From CAYUIG01 sp964444685 (lineage in GTDB: Bacteria > Gemmatimonadota > Gemmatimonadetes > Longimicrobiales > RSA9): a DNA stretch of 64,000 nucleotides. The position numbers and the translations under genes were made by a program. The first letter of the stretch is position 1. Each line of letters begins with the position of its first letter. Positions 52,447-60,351 of the stretch are shown here, one piece after another. The notes under the pieces were generated by a model. That model had not been told where the DNA came from. It saw only the letters and a list, made by a program, of their open reading frames with translations, and did no database searches. The stretch is from positions 14,182 through 78,181 of the forward strand of contig CAYUIG010000013.1 in the NCBI GenBank assembly GCA_964444685.1. Reading direction: 5' to 3'.

Positions 52447-53184
52447 GTGGAGCGGCCGCGGCTTCAGCGGTTCCTGTCGTCGGCGGGAATCGCGTCGCGG
52501 CGGGCTGCCGAGGATCTGATCCGCGCCGGGCGGGTGCGTGTGAACGGGCGTGTGGCCGAGCTGGGCATGCGCGTCGATCCCGCCCGGGACCGCGTCGAGG
52601 TGGACGGCCGGCGGGTGGGCGCCCGGGCGACGGTGTGGATCGCGGTTCACAAGCCGCGCGGGTACGTGAGCACGCGCAGCGATCCGCAGGGGCGGCGCAC
52701 GGTGTACGACCTGCTGCCGCCCGAGATGCGCGGGCTCTTTCACGTGGGCCGGCTCGACCGCGCGAGTGAAGGCCTGATGCTCTTTACGAACGATGGCGCG
52801 ACGGCGCACCGGCTGCTCCATCCGAGCTTCGAGGTGGAGCGCGTGTACCGGGTGCGGGTGGACGGGCATGCCGACGAGGCGACGCGACGCGCGCTGCTGA
52901 AGGGCGTCGCGCTCGACGACGGAATTGCGCGGGCACGCAGGGTTTCGGTTCGGCCTCTGGACGAGGACGCGACCGAGCTGCGCATCACGATGACCGAAGG
53001 GCGCAAGCGCGAAGTGCGGCGCATGCTGGAATCGCTCGGGCTGCCCGTGCGGCGGCTCGTGCGCGTGTCGTACGGCCCGATCACGATCGGGGATCTGCGG
53101 CCTGGAAAATGGCGCCGGTTGAGTGCAGCGGAGGTCGCCGCGCTCGGAAACAGCGAACGGTCGAGCGGTGGAAATTCGCGATAG
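52447..53184 (+). CDS. rluB: RluB-type rRNA pseudouridine synthase
   Basis: A 245-residue RsuA/RluB-family enzyme. An N-terminal S4 RNA-binding domain (LQRFLSSAGIASRRAAEDLIRAGRVRVNG) is followed by the catalytic motif GRLDRASEGLMLFTNDG and the EGRKREVRRMLESLGLPV C-terminal motif. It modifies 23S rRNA in Gram-negative bacteria. GTG start, 2 bases after scpB. This scpA-scpB-rluB order is widespread. Confidence 0.92.
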   Translation: MERPRLQRFLSSAGIASRRAAEDLIRAGRVRVNGRVAELGMRVDPARDRVEVDGRRVGARATVWIAVHKPRGYVSTRSDPQGRRTVYDLLPPEMRGLFHVGRLDRASEGLMLFTNDGATAHRLLHPSFEVERVYRVRVDGHADEATRRALLKGVALDDGIARARRVSVRPLDEDATELRITMTEGRKREVRRMLESLGLPVRRLVRVSYGPITIGDLRPGKWRRLSAAEVAALGNSERSSGGNSR

Positions 53185-54805
53185 CAGCATCCTCATTCTC
53201 GGCGGCTCGGGACTCGTCGGCATGGCGGTCGCGCGCGAGCTGCTGCTGCGTGGCCCGCGCGAGGTCGTGATCAGCGCGCTCACACGTCGCGAAGCCGAGG
53301 AGTCTGCGGCCGAGCTGGGCGGCGCCGAGGCCGGCGTGGAGGCCGAGTTTGGCAACCTCTTCGTGCCGCATGCGCTCAAGGATGAAACGCGCTCGACGAT
53401 CCTCTCCAATCCCGAGCTGCGCGGGCGGCTGCTGGACGACATGCTGGAGGAGCTCACGCCCGACGTCGTCGATCGTTCGGCGCTCGGCGAGCTCATCGGG
53501 CGTCGCAGGCCCGACATCATCGTCGACTGCGTGAACACGGCCACCGCATTCGCCTACCAGAACATCTTCGACAGCTCGGCACAGCTGCGCGCGAGTGCAC
53601 GCGCGACCGCTGTCTCGGCCGAAGCCATCGAGAAGCATCTCGCCACGCTGTACATGCCGCAGCTCATCCGTCACGTGCAGATCGCCCTCGAGGCGATGCG
53701 ACGCGCGCGTGTGAAGTCGTACGTGAAGGTCGGCACATCGGGGACCGGCGGCATGGGTCTCAACATCCCGTTCACGCACTCCGAGGAGCGGCCCAGCCGG
53801 ATGCTGCTCGCGAAGGCGGGCATCGCGGGCGCGCACACGCTGCTGCTGTACCTCATGGCGCGCACGCCCGACGCGCCGGCCGTCAAGGAAGTGAAGCCGA
53901 CCGCCGCGATCAGCTGGAAGCGGATCGCCTTCGGCGAGGTGCGGCGTGCGGGAGAGACGGTACGGACGAGTGACCGCGTGCGTGCGCTGCCGATCGAAGC
54001 TGCCTTCGGGGGCGCGGCGAACGACGCATGGCGCGCGCTCGACGAGCCGTTGCAGGGTGTCTACATCGATGCGGGCGAGAACGGTCTGTTCAGCCTGGGC
54101 GAGTTCGAGGCGCTCACGGCGCTCGGGCTGATGGAGTACGTCACGCCCGAGGAGATCGCGGCCACGGTCGTCGCGGAGATCGAGGGCCGCCCGACGGGCC
54201 GCGATGTGGTGGCCGCGCTGGACGCCTCGACCACCGGGCCGACATATCGGGCCGGTGTGCTGCGGGAGGCGGCGCTGGACCGCATGGCTGCGCTCGAGCG
54301 GCAGCACGGCGTCGACTCCGTGGCATACGAGATGCTCGGTCCGCCGCGTCTGTCGAAGCTGCTGTTCGAGGCGGCCATACTGAAGCGGCTGTATCCGGAC
54401 CTGCACGCGGTGTGCGCCATGGACGCCGACGAAACCGCCACACGCGCGGCGGATCTCATCGATTCGGATGCCGGGCTGCGCGTGCGGATTCTGTCGATCG
54501 GGCTGCCGATTCTGCTCCCGGACGGCGGGACACTGCTGCGCGGCGCGCACGTGAAGGTGGCACCCGCGCCGGGAGCGCCGCCGGAGGACGGACGGCTGGC
54601 GGACAACGGCTGGGTGGATCTACGTCCGGCGAACTGGCGTAGATGGAGCGAGCGGGCGGCCGCGATGCTGGATGGCGGGCGCGACGTCGAGCTGGGCTCC
54701 CGGTTCGACATGGAGCCGGACGACCGGCTCGCAGCGATCCGGCCGGGACGCATGGCCGCATGGGTGTTCCGCCACGAGGATCGTGGCGAGCGCATGAAGC
54801 GCTGA
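53168..54805 (+). CDS. Rossmann-fold NAD(P)-binding protein, unknown function
   Basis: A 545-residue protein not assigned to a characterised family. It begins with a dinucleotide-binding motif, ILILGGSGLVGMAVARELL, near residue 8, followed by segments such as DIIVDCVNTATAFAYQNI and SYVKVGTSGTGGMGLNIPF that recall saccharopine dehydrogenase-like or SDR-type epimerase folds. The C-terminal half is conserved-looking but unrecognised (EYVTPEEIAATVVAEIEGR). No signal or membrane helix. The GTG at 53168 overlaps the rluB 3' end. Confidence 0.7.
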   Translation: MEIRDSSILILGGSGLVGMAVARELLLRGPREVVISALTRREAEESAAELGGAEAGVEAEFGNLFVPHALKDETRSTILSNPELRGRLLDDMLEELTPDVVDRSALGELIGRRRPDIIVDCVNTATAFAYQNIFDSSAQLRASARATAVSAEAIEKHLATLYMPQLIRHVQIALEAMRRARVKSYVKVGTSGTGGMGLNIPFTHSEERPSRMLLAKAGIAGAHTLLLYLMARTPDAPAVKEVKPTAAISWKRIAFGEVRRAGETVRTSDRVRALPIEAAFGGAANDAWRALDEPLQGVYIDAGENGLFSLGEFEALTALGLMEYVTPEEIAATVVAEIEGRPTGRDVVAALDASTTGPTYRAGVLREAALDRMAALERQHGVDSVAYEMLGPPRLSKLLFEAAILKRLYPDLHAVCAMDADETATRAADLIDSDAGLRVRILSIGLPILLPDGGTLLRGAHVKVAPAPGAPPEDGRLADNGWVDLRPANWRRWSERAAAMLDGGRDVELGSRFDMEPDDRLAAIRPGRMAAWVFRHEDRGERMKR

Positions 54806-54817
54806 TCGGGAGGGGAG

Positions 54818-55801
54818 TTGGACGGAGCTGCGACGACACGGGCAACGAGCGCGGGCCACGCGCTGGTCGAGCGCCTGACGGGCGAGCTGCACAAGCGGAT
54901 CGTCGGCCAGGAGGCCATGATCGAGCGGCTGCTCATCGGCCTGCTGACGGGCGGCCACGTGCTCGTGGAGGGCGTGCCCGGCCTTGCCAAGACGCTGACC
55001 GTGCGGTCGCTCGCGGAAGCACTCGATGCCACGTTCGAGCGCATCCAGTTCACACCGGACCTGCTGCCCGCAGACATCCTGGGCACGCTGATCTTCGACC
55101 AGCGCACGGGCGAGTTCTCGACGCGGCGCGGTCCGATCTTCGCCAACATCGTGCTCGCGGACGAGATCAACCGTGCGCCGCCGAAGGTGCAGTCGGCACT
55201 GCTCGAGGCGATGCAGGAGCTGCAGGTGACGCTGGGCGGTGAGACGCATCCGCTGCCGCAGCCGTTCCTCGTGCTCGCAACGCAGAACCCGATCGAGCAG
55301 GAGGGCACGTATCCGCTGCCGGAAGCACAGGTCGACCGCTTCATGCTGAAGGTGCGCGTCGGTTATCCCGACCGGCTCGAAGAGAAGGAGATCCTCCGAC
55401 GGATGGCCGGGCAGCCGCTGCCGGAGATCGTGCCGGTCGGGACACCGGCGGATGTGTTCGCCGCGCGCGCTGCGATCCAGGACGTGTACCTCGATGACAA
55501 GATCGAGGACTACATCATCGCGCTCGTGCACGCCACACGCGATCCGGCAGCGCACGATCTCTCCGACATGGCCCCGCTGATCGAGTACGGCGCATCGCCG
55601 CGCGCCACCATCTACCTCGCCGTGTGCGCGCGGGCACACGCCTTCCTGCGCGGCCGCGGCTTCGTCCTGCCCGAGGACGTGAAGGCGATCGGTCCCGACG
55701 TGCTCCGCCATCGCGTCATCACCAGCTTCGAGGCGGACGCCGAAGAGGTCACCTCCGACGACATCGTCGGCCGCATCTTCGGGTCCGTCGAGGTCCCGTG
55801 A
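54818..55801 (+). CDS. MoxR-family AAA+ ATPase
   Basis: A 327-residue ATPase of the MoxR proper group. Walker A is VEGVPGLAKTLTV, Walker B is IVLADEINRAPPK, and sensor 1 is FLVLATQNPIEQEGTYPLPEAQ. Family members act as chaperones for VWA-containing partners, which are encoded directly downstream. TTG start at 54818 with GGGAGGGGAG before it. First gene of the Bat-type operon. Confidence 0.93.
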   Translation: MDGAATTRATSAGHALVERLTGELHKRIVGQEAMIERLLIGLLTGGHVLVEGVPGLAKTLTVRSLAEALDATFERIQFTPDLLPADILGTLIFDQRTGEFSTRRGPIFANIVLADEINRAPPKVQSALLEAMQELQVTLGGETHPLPQPFLVLATQNPIEQEGTYPLPEAQVDRFMLKVRVGYPDRLEEKEILRRMAGQPLPEIVPVGTPADVFAARAAIQDVYLDDKIEDYIIALVHATRDPAAHDLSDMAPLIEYGASPRATIYLAVCARAHAFLRGRGFVLPEDVKAIGPDVLRHRVITSFEADAEEVTSDDIVGRIFGSVEVP

Positions 55802-56730
55802 ACCCGGCGCCCGCCGCAACCCGCGGCGGCGTTCCGCGCGAGATCCTGCGCGAGGTGCGGCGGCTCGAGCTGCGCACGCGCGGCCTCGTCAATTCCATCT
55901 TCGGCGGCGAGTACCAGTCCGTCTTCCGCGGCCAGGGGATGGAGTTCGCCGAGTTCCGCGAGTACCAGCCGGGCGACGACGTGCGCTCGATCGACTGGAA
56001 CGTGACTGCGCGCAGCGGCGAGCCGTACGTGCGCAAGCACATCGAGGAGCGCGAGCTCAGCATGCTCCTCGTCGTGGACCTGTCGGGATCGGAGCAGTTC
56101 GCGACGCGCGGTCGCTTCAAGGCGGAGGTGGCCGCGGAGATCGCAGCGGTACTCGCGCTCTCTGCGGTGCGCAACAACGATCGCGTCGGACTCGTCGTGT
56201 TCACCGACCGCATCGAGCACGTGGTGCCGGCGCGCAAGGGACGCCGGCACGTGCTGCGCCTGATTCGCGACGTCCTCGCCTTCGAGCCCCACGGCCGCGG
56301 CACCGACCTGGCCGGCGCGCTCGACTACGCGGCACGTCTGCTGCCGCATCGCGGCACGATCTTCCTGCTGTCGGATTTCCTGCCCGGTGATGGTACGCAG
56401 GGGCCCGAGAGCTGGGAGCGGTCGCTGCGACTGGCATCGCGCCGGCACGATGTCGTGGCCATCCGCATATCGGATCCCGCTGAAGGCAGTCTGCCCGATG
56501 CAGGTCTGCTCGTGCTGACGGATCCGGAAACCGGCAGGGAAGTGGCCGTGCAGACCGCGCGGCGTGAAGTGCGTTTGCGCTATGCGGCCGCGGTGCAGAG
56601 CCGGGAGCGCACGCTGCGGCGGCTGCTGCGTCGCCAGGGAATCGATGAGATCGAGGTACGCACCGACCGCTCGATCGTGCCGCCGCTTCTCGAGTTCTTC
56701 CGCCGTCGCGAGCGGCAGCTGGCCCGATGA
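55798..56730 (+). CDS. DUF58 domain-containing protein
   Basis: A 310-residue cytoplasmic protein. It has the family motif EFAEFREYQPGDDVRSIDWNVTARSG and a VWA-like fold with a MIDAS-type DLSGS in LLVVDLSGSEQF. DUF58 proteins occur with MoxR in most bacteria but their biochemical role is poorly known. The GTG start overlaps the moxR stop by 4 bases. Confidence 0.93.
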   Translation: MNPAPAATRGGVPREILREVRRLELRTRGLVNSIFGGEYQSVFRGQGMEFAEFREYQPGDDVRSIDWNVTARSGEPYVRKHIEERELSMLLVVDLSGSEQFATRGRFKAEVAAEIAAVLALSAVRNNDRVGLVVFTDRIEHVVPARKGRRHVLRLIRDVLAFEPHGRGTDLAGALDYAARLLPHRGTIFLLSDFLPGDGTQGPESWERSLRLASRRHDVVAIRISDPAEGSLPDAGLLVLTDPETGREVAVQTARREVRLRYAAAVQSRERTLRRLLRRQGIDEIEVRTDRSIVPPLLEFFRRRERQLAR

Positions 56731-57641
56731 TGACGCGCGCGCTCTTCGTCTGTGCGCTGGCGTTCGTGGGCGCAACTCAGGCGCGCGCCCAGCAGGCCAG
56801 CGCCGGACTCTCGCCGGCACAGGTCACCGTAGGCGACGTCTTCCACGCCGTACTGCTTGCACGCGTCGACCCCGGCACCCGCGTCCACTTTCCGGATTCG
56901 CTATCGCTGCCCGCGGACGTGGAGCGTGCCGGTGCGCGCGCAATCCGCGTCGACACGCTGCCCGGCGGCGAGCTCGAGATGCGCGCGGCGTATCCGCTGG
57001 TCGCCTGGCGGCCGGGTCAGCATGCACTGCCTGCTGCAGCGATCCGCGTCGAGGCGTCCGGTGGTGTGCGCGTGGCCGAACTGGTGCCGGGCACGATCAC
57101 GGTGAACTCGGTGCTGCCGCAGGACACGACGGGGATCGAGCCGCGTCCGGCGAAGAGTGTCCTGGGTGCCAGCCGCGTGTGGTGGTTCTGGCCGCTGATC
57201 GTGCTTCTGGCGCTGCTCGTGGGCATCGGGTTGTGGCTGCTGTACCGCCGTCGCCGTCCTCCGGTTGGCGCGGGCCTCGTGCCCGCGCTGGATCCGCGCA
57301 CGGCCGCGCTCGCGGCACTGGACGCTGCACTCGCTCAGAAGTGGCACGAGCGCGGCGAGATGAAGACGTTCTACGTCGCCGTGAGTGAGGCATTGCGGCA
57401 CTACATGGCGACCGCGGAGCCCGCGCTCGGCACCGATCTCACGACGACCGAGCTGATGGCGCGCGCCAACCACGGCGGCGCGCTCGAGTCCGCGCTCGCC
57501 GTGCTGCGGTCCGCAGACATGGTAAAGTTCGCACGCTCGCGTCCGGATACGGACCGCGCCACCTCGGACTGGCGGGCGGCACGCGATTGGATCGCGGCCT
57601 TCCCGCCACCGCGTCCGCCGGAGCCGGAGGAGGCGCCGTGA
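56727..57641 (+). CDS. Bat-operon membrane protein, DUF4381-like
   Basis: A 304-residue protein with a signal peptide ending near ARAQQA, a ~115-residue beta-rich periplasmic domain (SPAQVTVGDVFHAVLLARV), one transmembrane helix at about 150-172 (WWFWPLIVLLALLVGIGLWLLY) and a cytoplasmic helical tail containing FYVAVSEALRHYMA. This layout and position between DUF58 and BatA match the unnamed protein usually found in such operons. Overlaps on both sides indicate coupled translation. Confidence 0.82.
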   Translation: MMTRALFVCALAFVGATQARAQQASAGLSPAQVTVGDVFHAVLLARVDPGTRVHFPDSLSLPADVERAGARAIRVDTLPGGELEMRAAYPLVAWRPGQHALPAAAIRVEASGGVRVAELVPGTITVNSVLPQDTTGIEPRPAKSVLGASRVWWFWPLIVLLALLVGIGLWLLYRRRRPPVGAGLVPALDPRTAALAALDAALAQKWHERGEMKTFYVAVSEALRHYMATAEPALGTDLTTTELMARANHGGALESALAVLRSADMVKFARSRPDTDRATSDWRAARDWIAAFPPPRPPEPEEAP

Positions 57642-58630
57642 GCTTCTCCTTCGCGAATCCGTGGGCGCTCGCGCTGCTGCTCCTGCTGCCGCTCTGGTGG
57701 TGGTGGCGCAAGCGTGTGCGCATGCCGGCCGTCACGTTCCCGGGTGCGGCCACGCTCGCGCAGGCGGAGGATCGCGCCTCCGCGGTCTTTGCGCGCATAC
57801 CGGAATGGATGCGTGCGGCCGGCATCGCTGCGGTGATCTTCGCGCTCGCGGGGCCGCGCACGGGTGCGGCCGTTGTCGACGTGAACGCCGAGGGCATCGC
57901 CATCGTCGTGGCGCTCGACATCTCGAGCTCGATGCTCGCTGAAGACTTCTCGCCCCGGAACCGGCTGTCGGTGGCGAAGGAGCGTGTAGCGGACTTCGTG
58001 CGCGGCCGCCGTCACGACCGCATCGGCCTCGTTGCGTTCGCAGGCGAGGCGCTGACGCAGGTGCCGATCACGATCGACTATCCCGTCATCCTCCAGGCGC
58101 TCGCGAATCTCCAGGCGGGGACACAGATGCTCGAGGACGGGACCGCGATCGGGACCGCACTCGCGACCGCAGCGAACCGGCTGCGTCGTGCACCGGGCGA
58201 GTCGCGCGTCATCGTCCTCATGACGGACGGCGAGAACAACCGGGGCGAGATCGATCCGATCACCGCCGCGCGCGCCGCGGCGGCGTACGGCATTCGCATC
58301 TACACGATCGGCGTAGGCCGCGAAGGTGTGGCGCCGGTACCGGTCGCGAGCGGGCCGTTCGGCATCCAGTACGCGAACCTGCCGGTGCACATCGATGAGG
58401 AGCTGCTACGGGGCATTGCAGGATTGAGCGGCGGTCAGTACTTCCGCGCGACGAACGCGGAGGCGCTGGACAGCGTGTACCACCGCATCGATGAGCTCGA
58501 AAAGAGTGACGTCGAAGTGCGCCAGTACATGGACTACACGCCGCGCCATCTGCCGCTGCTGTTCCTTGCGGTCATCGCACTCATCATCGAGTGGGCGGTG
58601 CGTGCGAGCCGGTGGGGGAGGGTGCCGTGA
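57638..58630 (+). CDS. batA: BatA-like VWA membrane protein
   Basis: A 330-residue protein with two N-terminal helices, a VWA domain with MIDAS motif DISSSML and the later TDGENN and TIGVG segments, and a C-terminal helix (LLFLAVIALIIEWAVRA). It is the BatA type (aerotolerance-related in Bacteroides; general role uncertain). GTG start overlaps the upstream stop. Confidence 0.9.
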   Translation: MSFSFANPWALALLLLLPLWWWWRKRVRMPAVTFPGAATLAQAEDRASAVFARIPEWMRAAGIAAVIFALAGPRTGAAVVDVNAEGIAIVVALDISSSMLAEDFSPRNRLSVAKERVADFVRGRRHDRIGLVAFAGEALTQVPITIDYPVILQALANLQAGTQMLEDGTAIGTALATAANRLRRAPGESRVIVLMTDGENNRGEIDPITAARAAAAYGIRIYTIGVGREGVAPVPVASGPFGIQYANLPVHIDEELLRGIAGLSGGQYFRATNAEALDSVYHRIDELEKSDVEVRQYMDYTPRHLPLLFLAVIALIIEWAVRASRWGRVP

Positions 58631-60351
58631 GTTTCGCGCGACCCGACCTGCTGCCGATCCTGCCCGTGCTCGTGATCGCGGCGCTGCTCGCGGTGTTCGC
58701 CTATGCGCGCCGGCGTCGCGCGGTGGCATCATCGCTGGCGGAGGCGGGACTGCTCAAGCGCATCGGCGGACGCGGGTTGCTGCACTTCCCGACACGCCGT
58801 GCCCTGCTCGTCGTCGGCGCGGCCGCGTGTCTCGGCCTTGCGTTCGCGGGGCCGCGCTGGGGCATGCGTGTGGTGGAGGGCCGTTCGCATTCTCTCGACC
58901 TCGTGCTCGCGCTCGATGTTTCGAAGTCGATGTGGGCACGCGATGTTGCGCCCGACCGGCTCGAGCGCGAGCGCATCTTCGCGCGCCGCGTCCTGCGCGG
59001 GCTCCCGGGCGACCGCCTCGGCCTCGTCGTGTTCGCGGGACGCGCGTACGTGCTGTCCCCGCTCACGATCGACAAGAGTGCGCTCGAGCTGTACCTCGAT
59101 GCACTGGACCCGGGCGTCGTCAGCCAGGGTGGCTCATCGCTGTCCGCGGCCATCGTGCAGGCCGTGGACCTGGCGCGCGGCTCGTTCGACACGGGCGCGG
59201 ACCGCGCCGTGGTGGTGATCACGGACGGCGAGGCGCTGGACGATCGCGATGCGGTGCTGGATGCGGCGCAGCGCGCGGCCAGCGCGGGCATCGCCGTGTA
59301 CACGGTGGGCGTCGGCACGACGGAAGGTGCGCGCGTACCGGAACGCAATCCGGTGACGGGCGAAGACGAGTCGTTCAAGCGCGATCCGCAGGGTGGGCTC
59401 GTGGTGTCGCGGCTCGACGAGGAGCTGCTGCGCGAAGTCGCGGACCGAACCGGCGGCACGTACGTCCGTGCGACGGATGCGGGCGCGGCGGACCGGCTGC
59501 TCGATCGTCTGCGCGTGCTCCAGCGTGCGGAGGTGGCGCCGGGCCGGCGTCTCGAGGCTGTGGATCGCACGGCGTGGTTCCTGTTCATCGCACTGCTCTG
59601 TCTCGCCGCCGACGTGGTGCTCGCGTCCGGCGCGTGGCGTCGGCCGCGGCGGGTGCCTGCGGTGGCAGCCGTCGCCGCTGTCGTGCTGTTCACCGGCTTC
59701 GGCGTGGGCGATGTCGAGCGCGGGAATCGGCTGTACCGTGAGGGCCGCTACGCGGAAGCGGTCGAGGCGTACGAGGAAGCGCTGCGCGACGGCGACGACT
59801 CTCCGGTGTTGCGCTACAATCTTGGCACGGCGCTGTTGCGGCTCGGGAGACGTTCCGAAGCGGAGCCACATCTGCGCGCAGCACTCCAGGGAACGCAGGC
59901 GCTGCTGCGCCAGCATGCGTCGTACAACCTCGGCAACCGCTGGCTGGACGAAGGACGCGCATCGCCGGAAGCACTGCAGGCATTGAATGCGGCGGTCGAG
60001 GCGTACAAGGAAGCGTTGCGTCTGGATCCGGCGGATGCGGACGCGAAGTGGAACCTGGAGCTCGCACTGCGCGCGCAGCAGCAGGCGATGCAGTCGCCGC
60101 AGTCGCAGCCGCAGGAGGGTCAGGGCGGTGAAGGGGATCCGGAAGAGGAGGAGGAGCGCGGCGGCGGCGGTCCGCCGTCCGCAGGTGGCGGCAGCGCGAG
60201 TTCGAATGGCCAGGCGAACGAGGAGCGCGCGCCGATGAGTCAGGCGGAGGCGGATCGCATCCTGAGCGCGATCGAGCAGGATGAGCGGGACCTGGCGCGC
60301 GAGCGGCTGCAGAAGGGACAGCGACGGACGCCGGTGCGCAGGGACTGGTAA
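58627..60351 (+). CDS. BatB-BatC fusion: VWA domain plus TPR repeats
   Basis: A 574-residue protein. The first ~350 residues match BatB: two N-terminal helices, a VWA domain with MIDAS DVSKSMW, TDGEA and TVGVG, and a membrane helix around 318-335. A second hydrophobic segment (VPAVAAVAAVVLFTGFGV) leads into TPR repeats (RGNRLYREGRYAEAVEAYEEAL, then YKEALRLDPADADAKWNLELAL) as in BatC. The C-terminal tail is Gln/Glu/Gly-rich. In other genomes BatB and BatC are usually separate. Confidence 0.9.
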   Translation: MSFARPDLLPILPVLVIAALLAVFAYARRRRAVASSLAEAGLLKRIGGRGLLHFPTRRALLVVGAAACLGLAFAGPRWGMRVVEGRSHSLDLVLALDVSKSMWARDVAPDRLERERIFARRVLRGLPGDRLGLVVFAGRAYVLSPLTIDKSALELYLDALDPGVVSQGGSSLSAAIVQAVDLARGSFDTGADRAVVVITDGEALDDRDAVLDAAQRAASAGIAVYTVGVGTTEGARVPERNPVTGEDESFKRDPQGGLVVSRLDEELLREVADRTGGTYVRATDAGAADRLLDRLRVLQRAEVAPGRRLEAVDRTAWFLFIALLCLAADVVLASGAWRRPRRVPAVAAVAAVVLFTGFGVGDVERGNRLYREGRYAEAVEAYEEALRDGDDSPVLRYNLGTALLRLGRRSEAEPHLRAALQGTQALLRQHASYNLGNRWLDEGRASPEALQALNAAVEAYKEALRLDPADADAKWNLELALRAQQQAMQSPQSQPQEGQGGEGDPEEEEERGGGGPPSAGGGSASSNGQANEERAPMSQAEADRILSAIEQDERDLARERLQKGQRRTPVRRDW

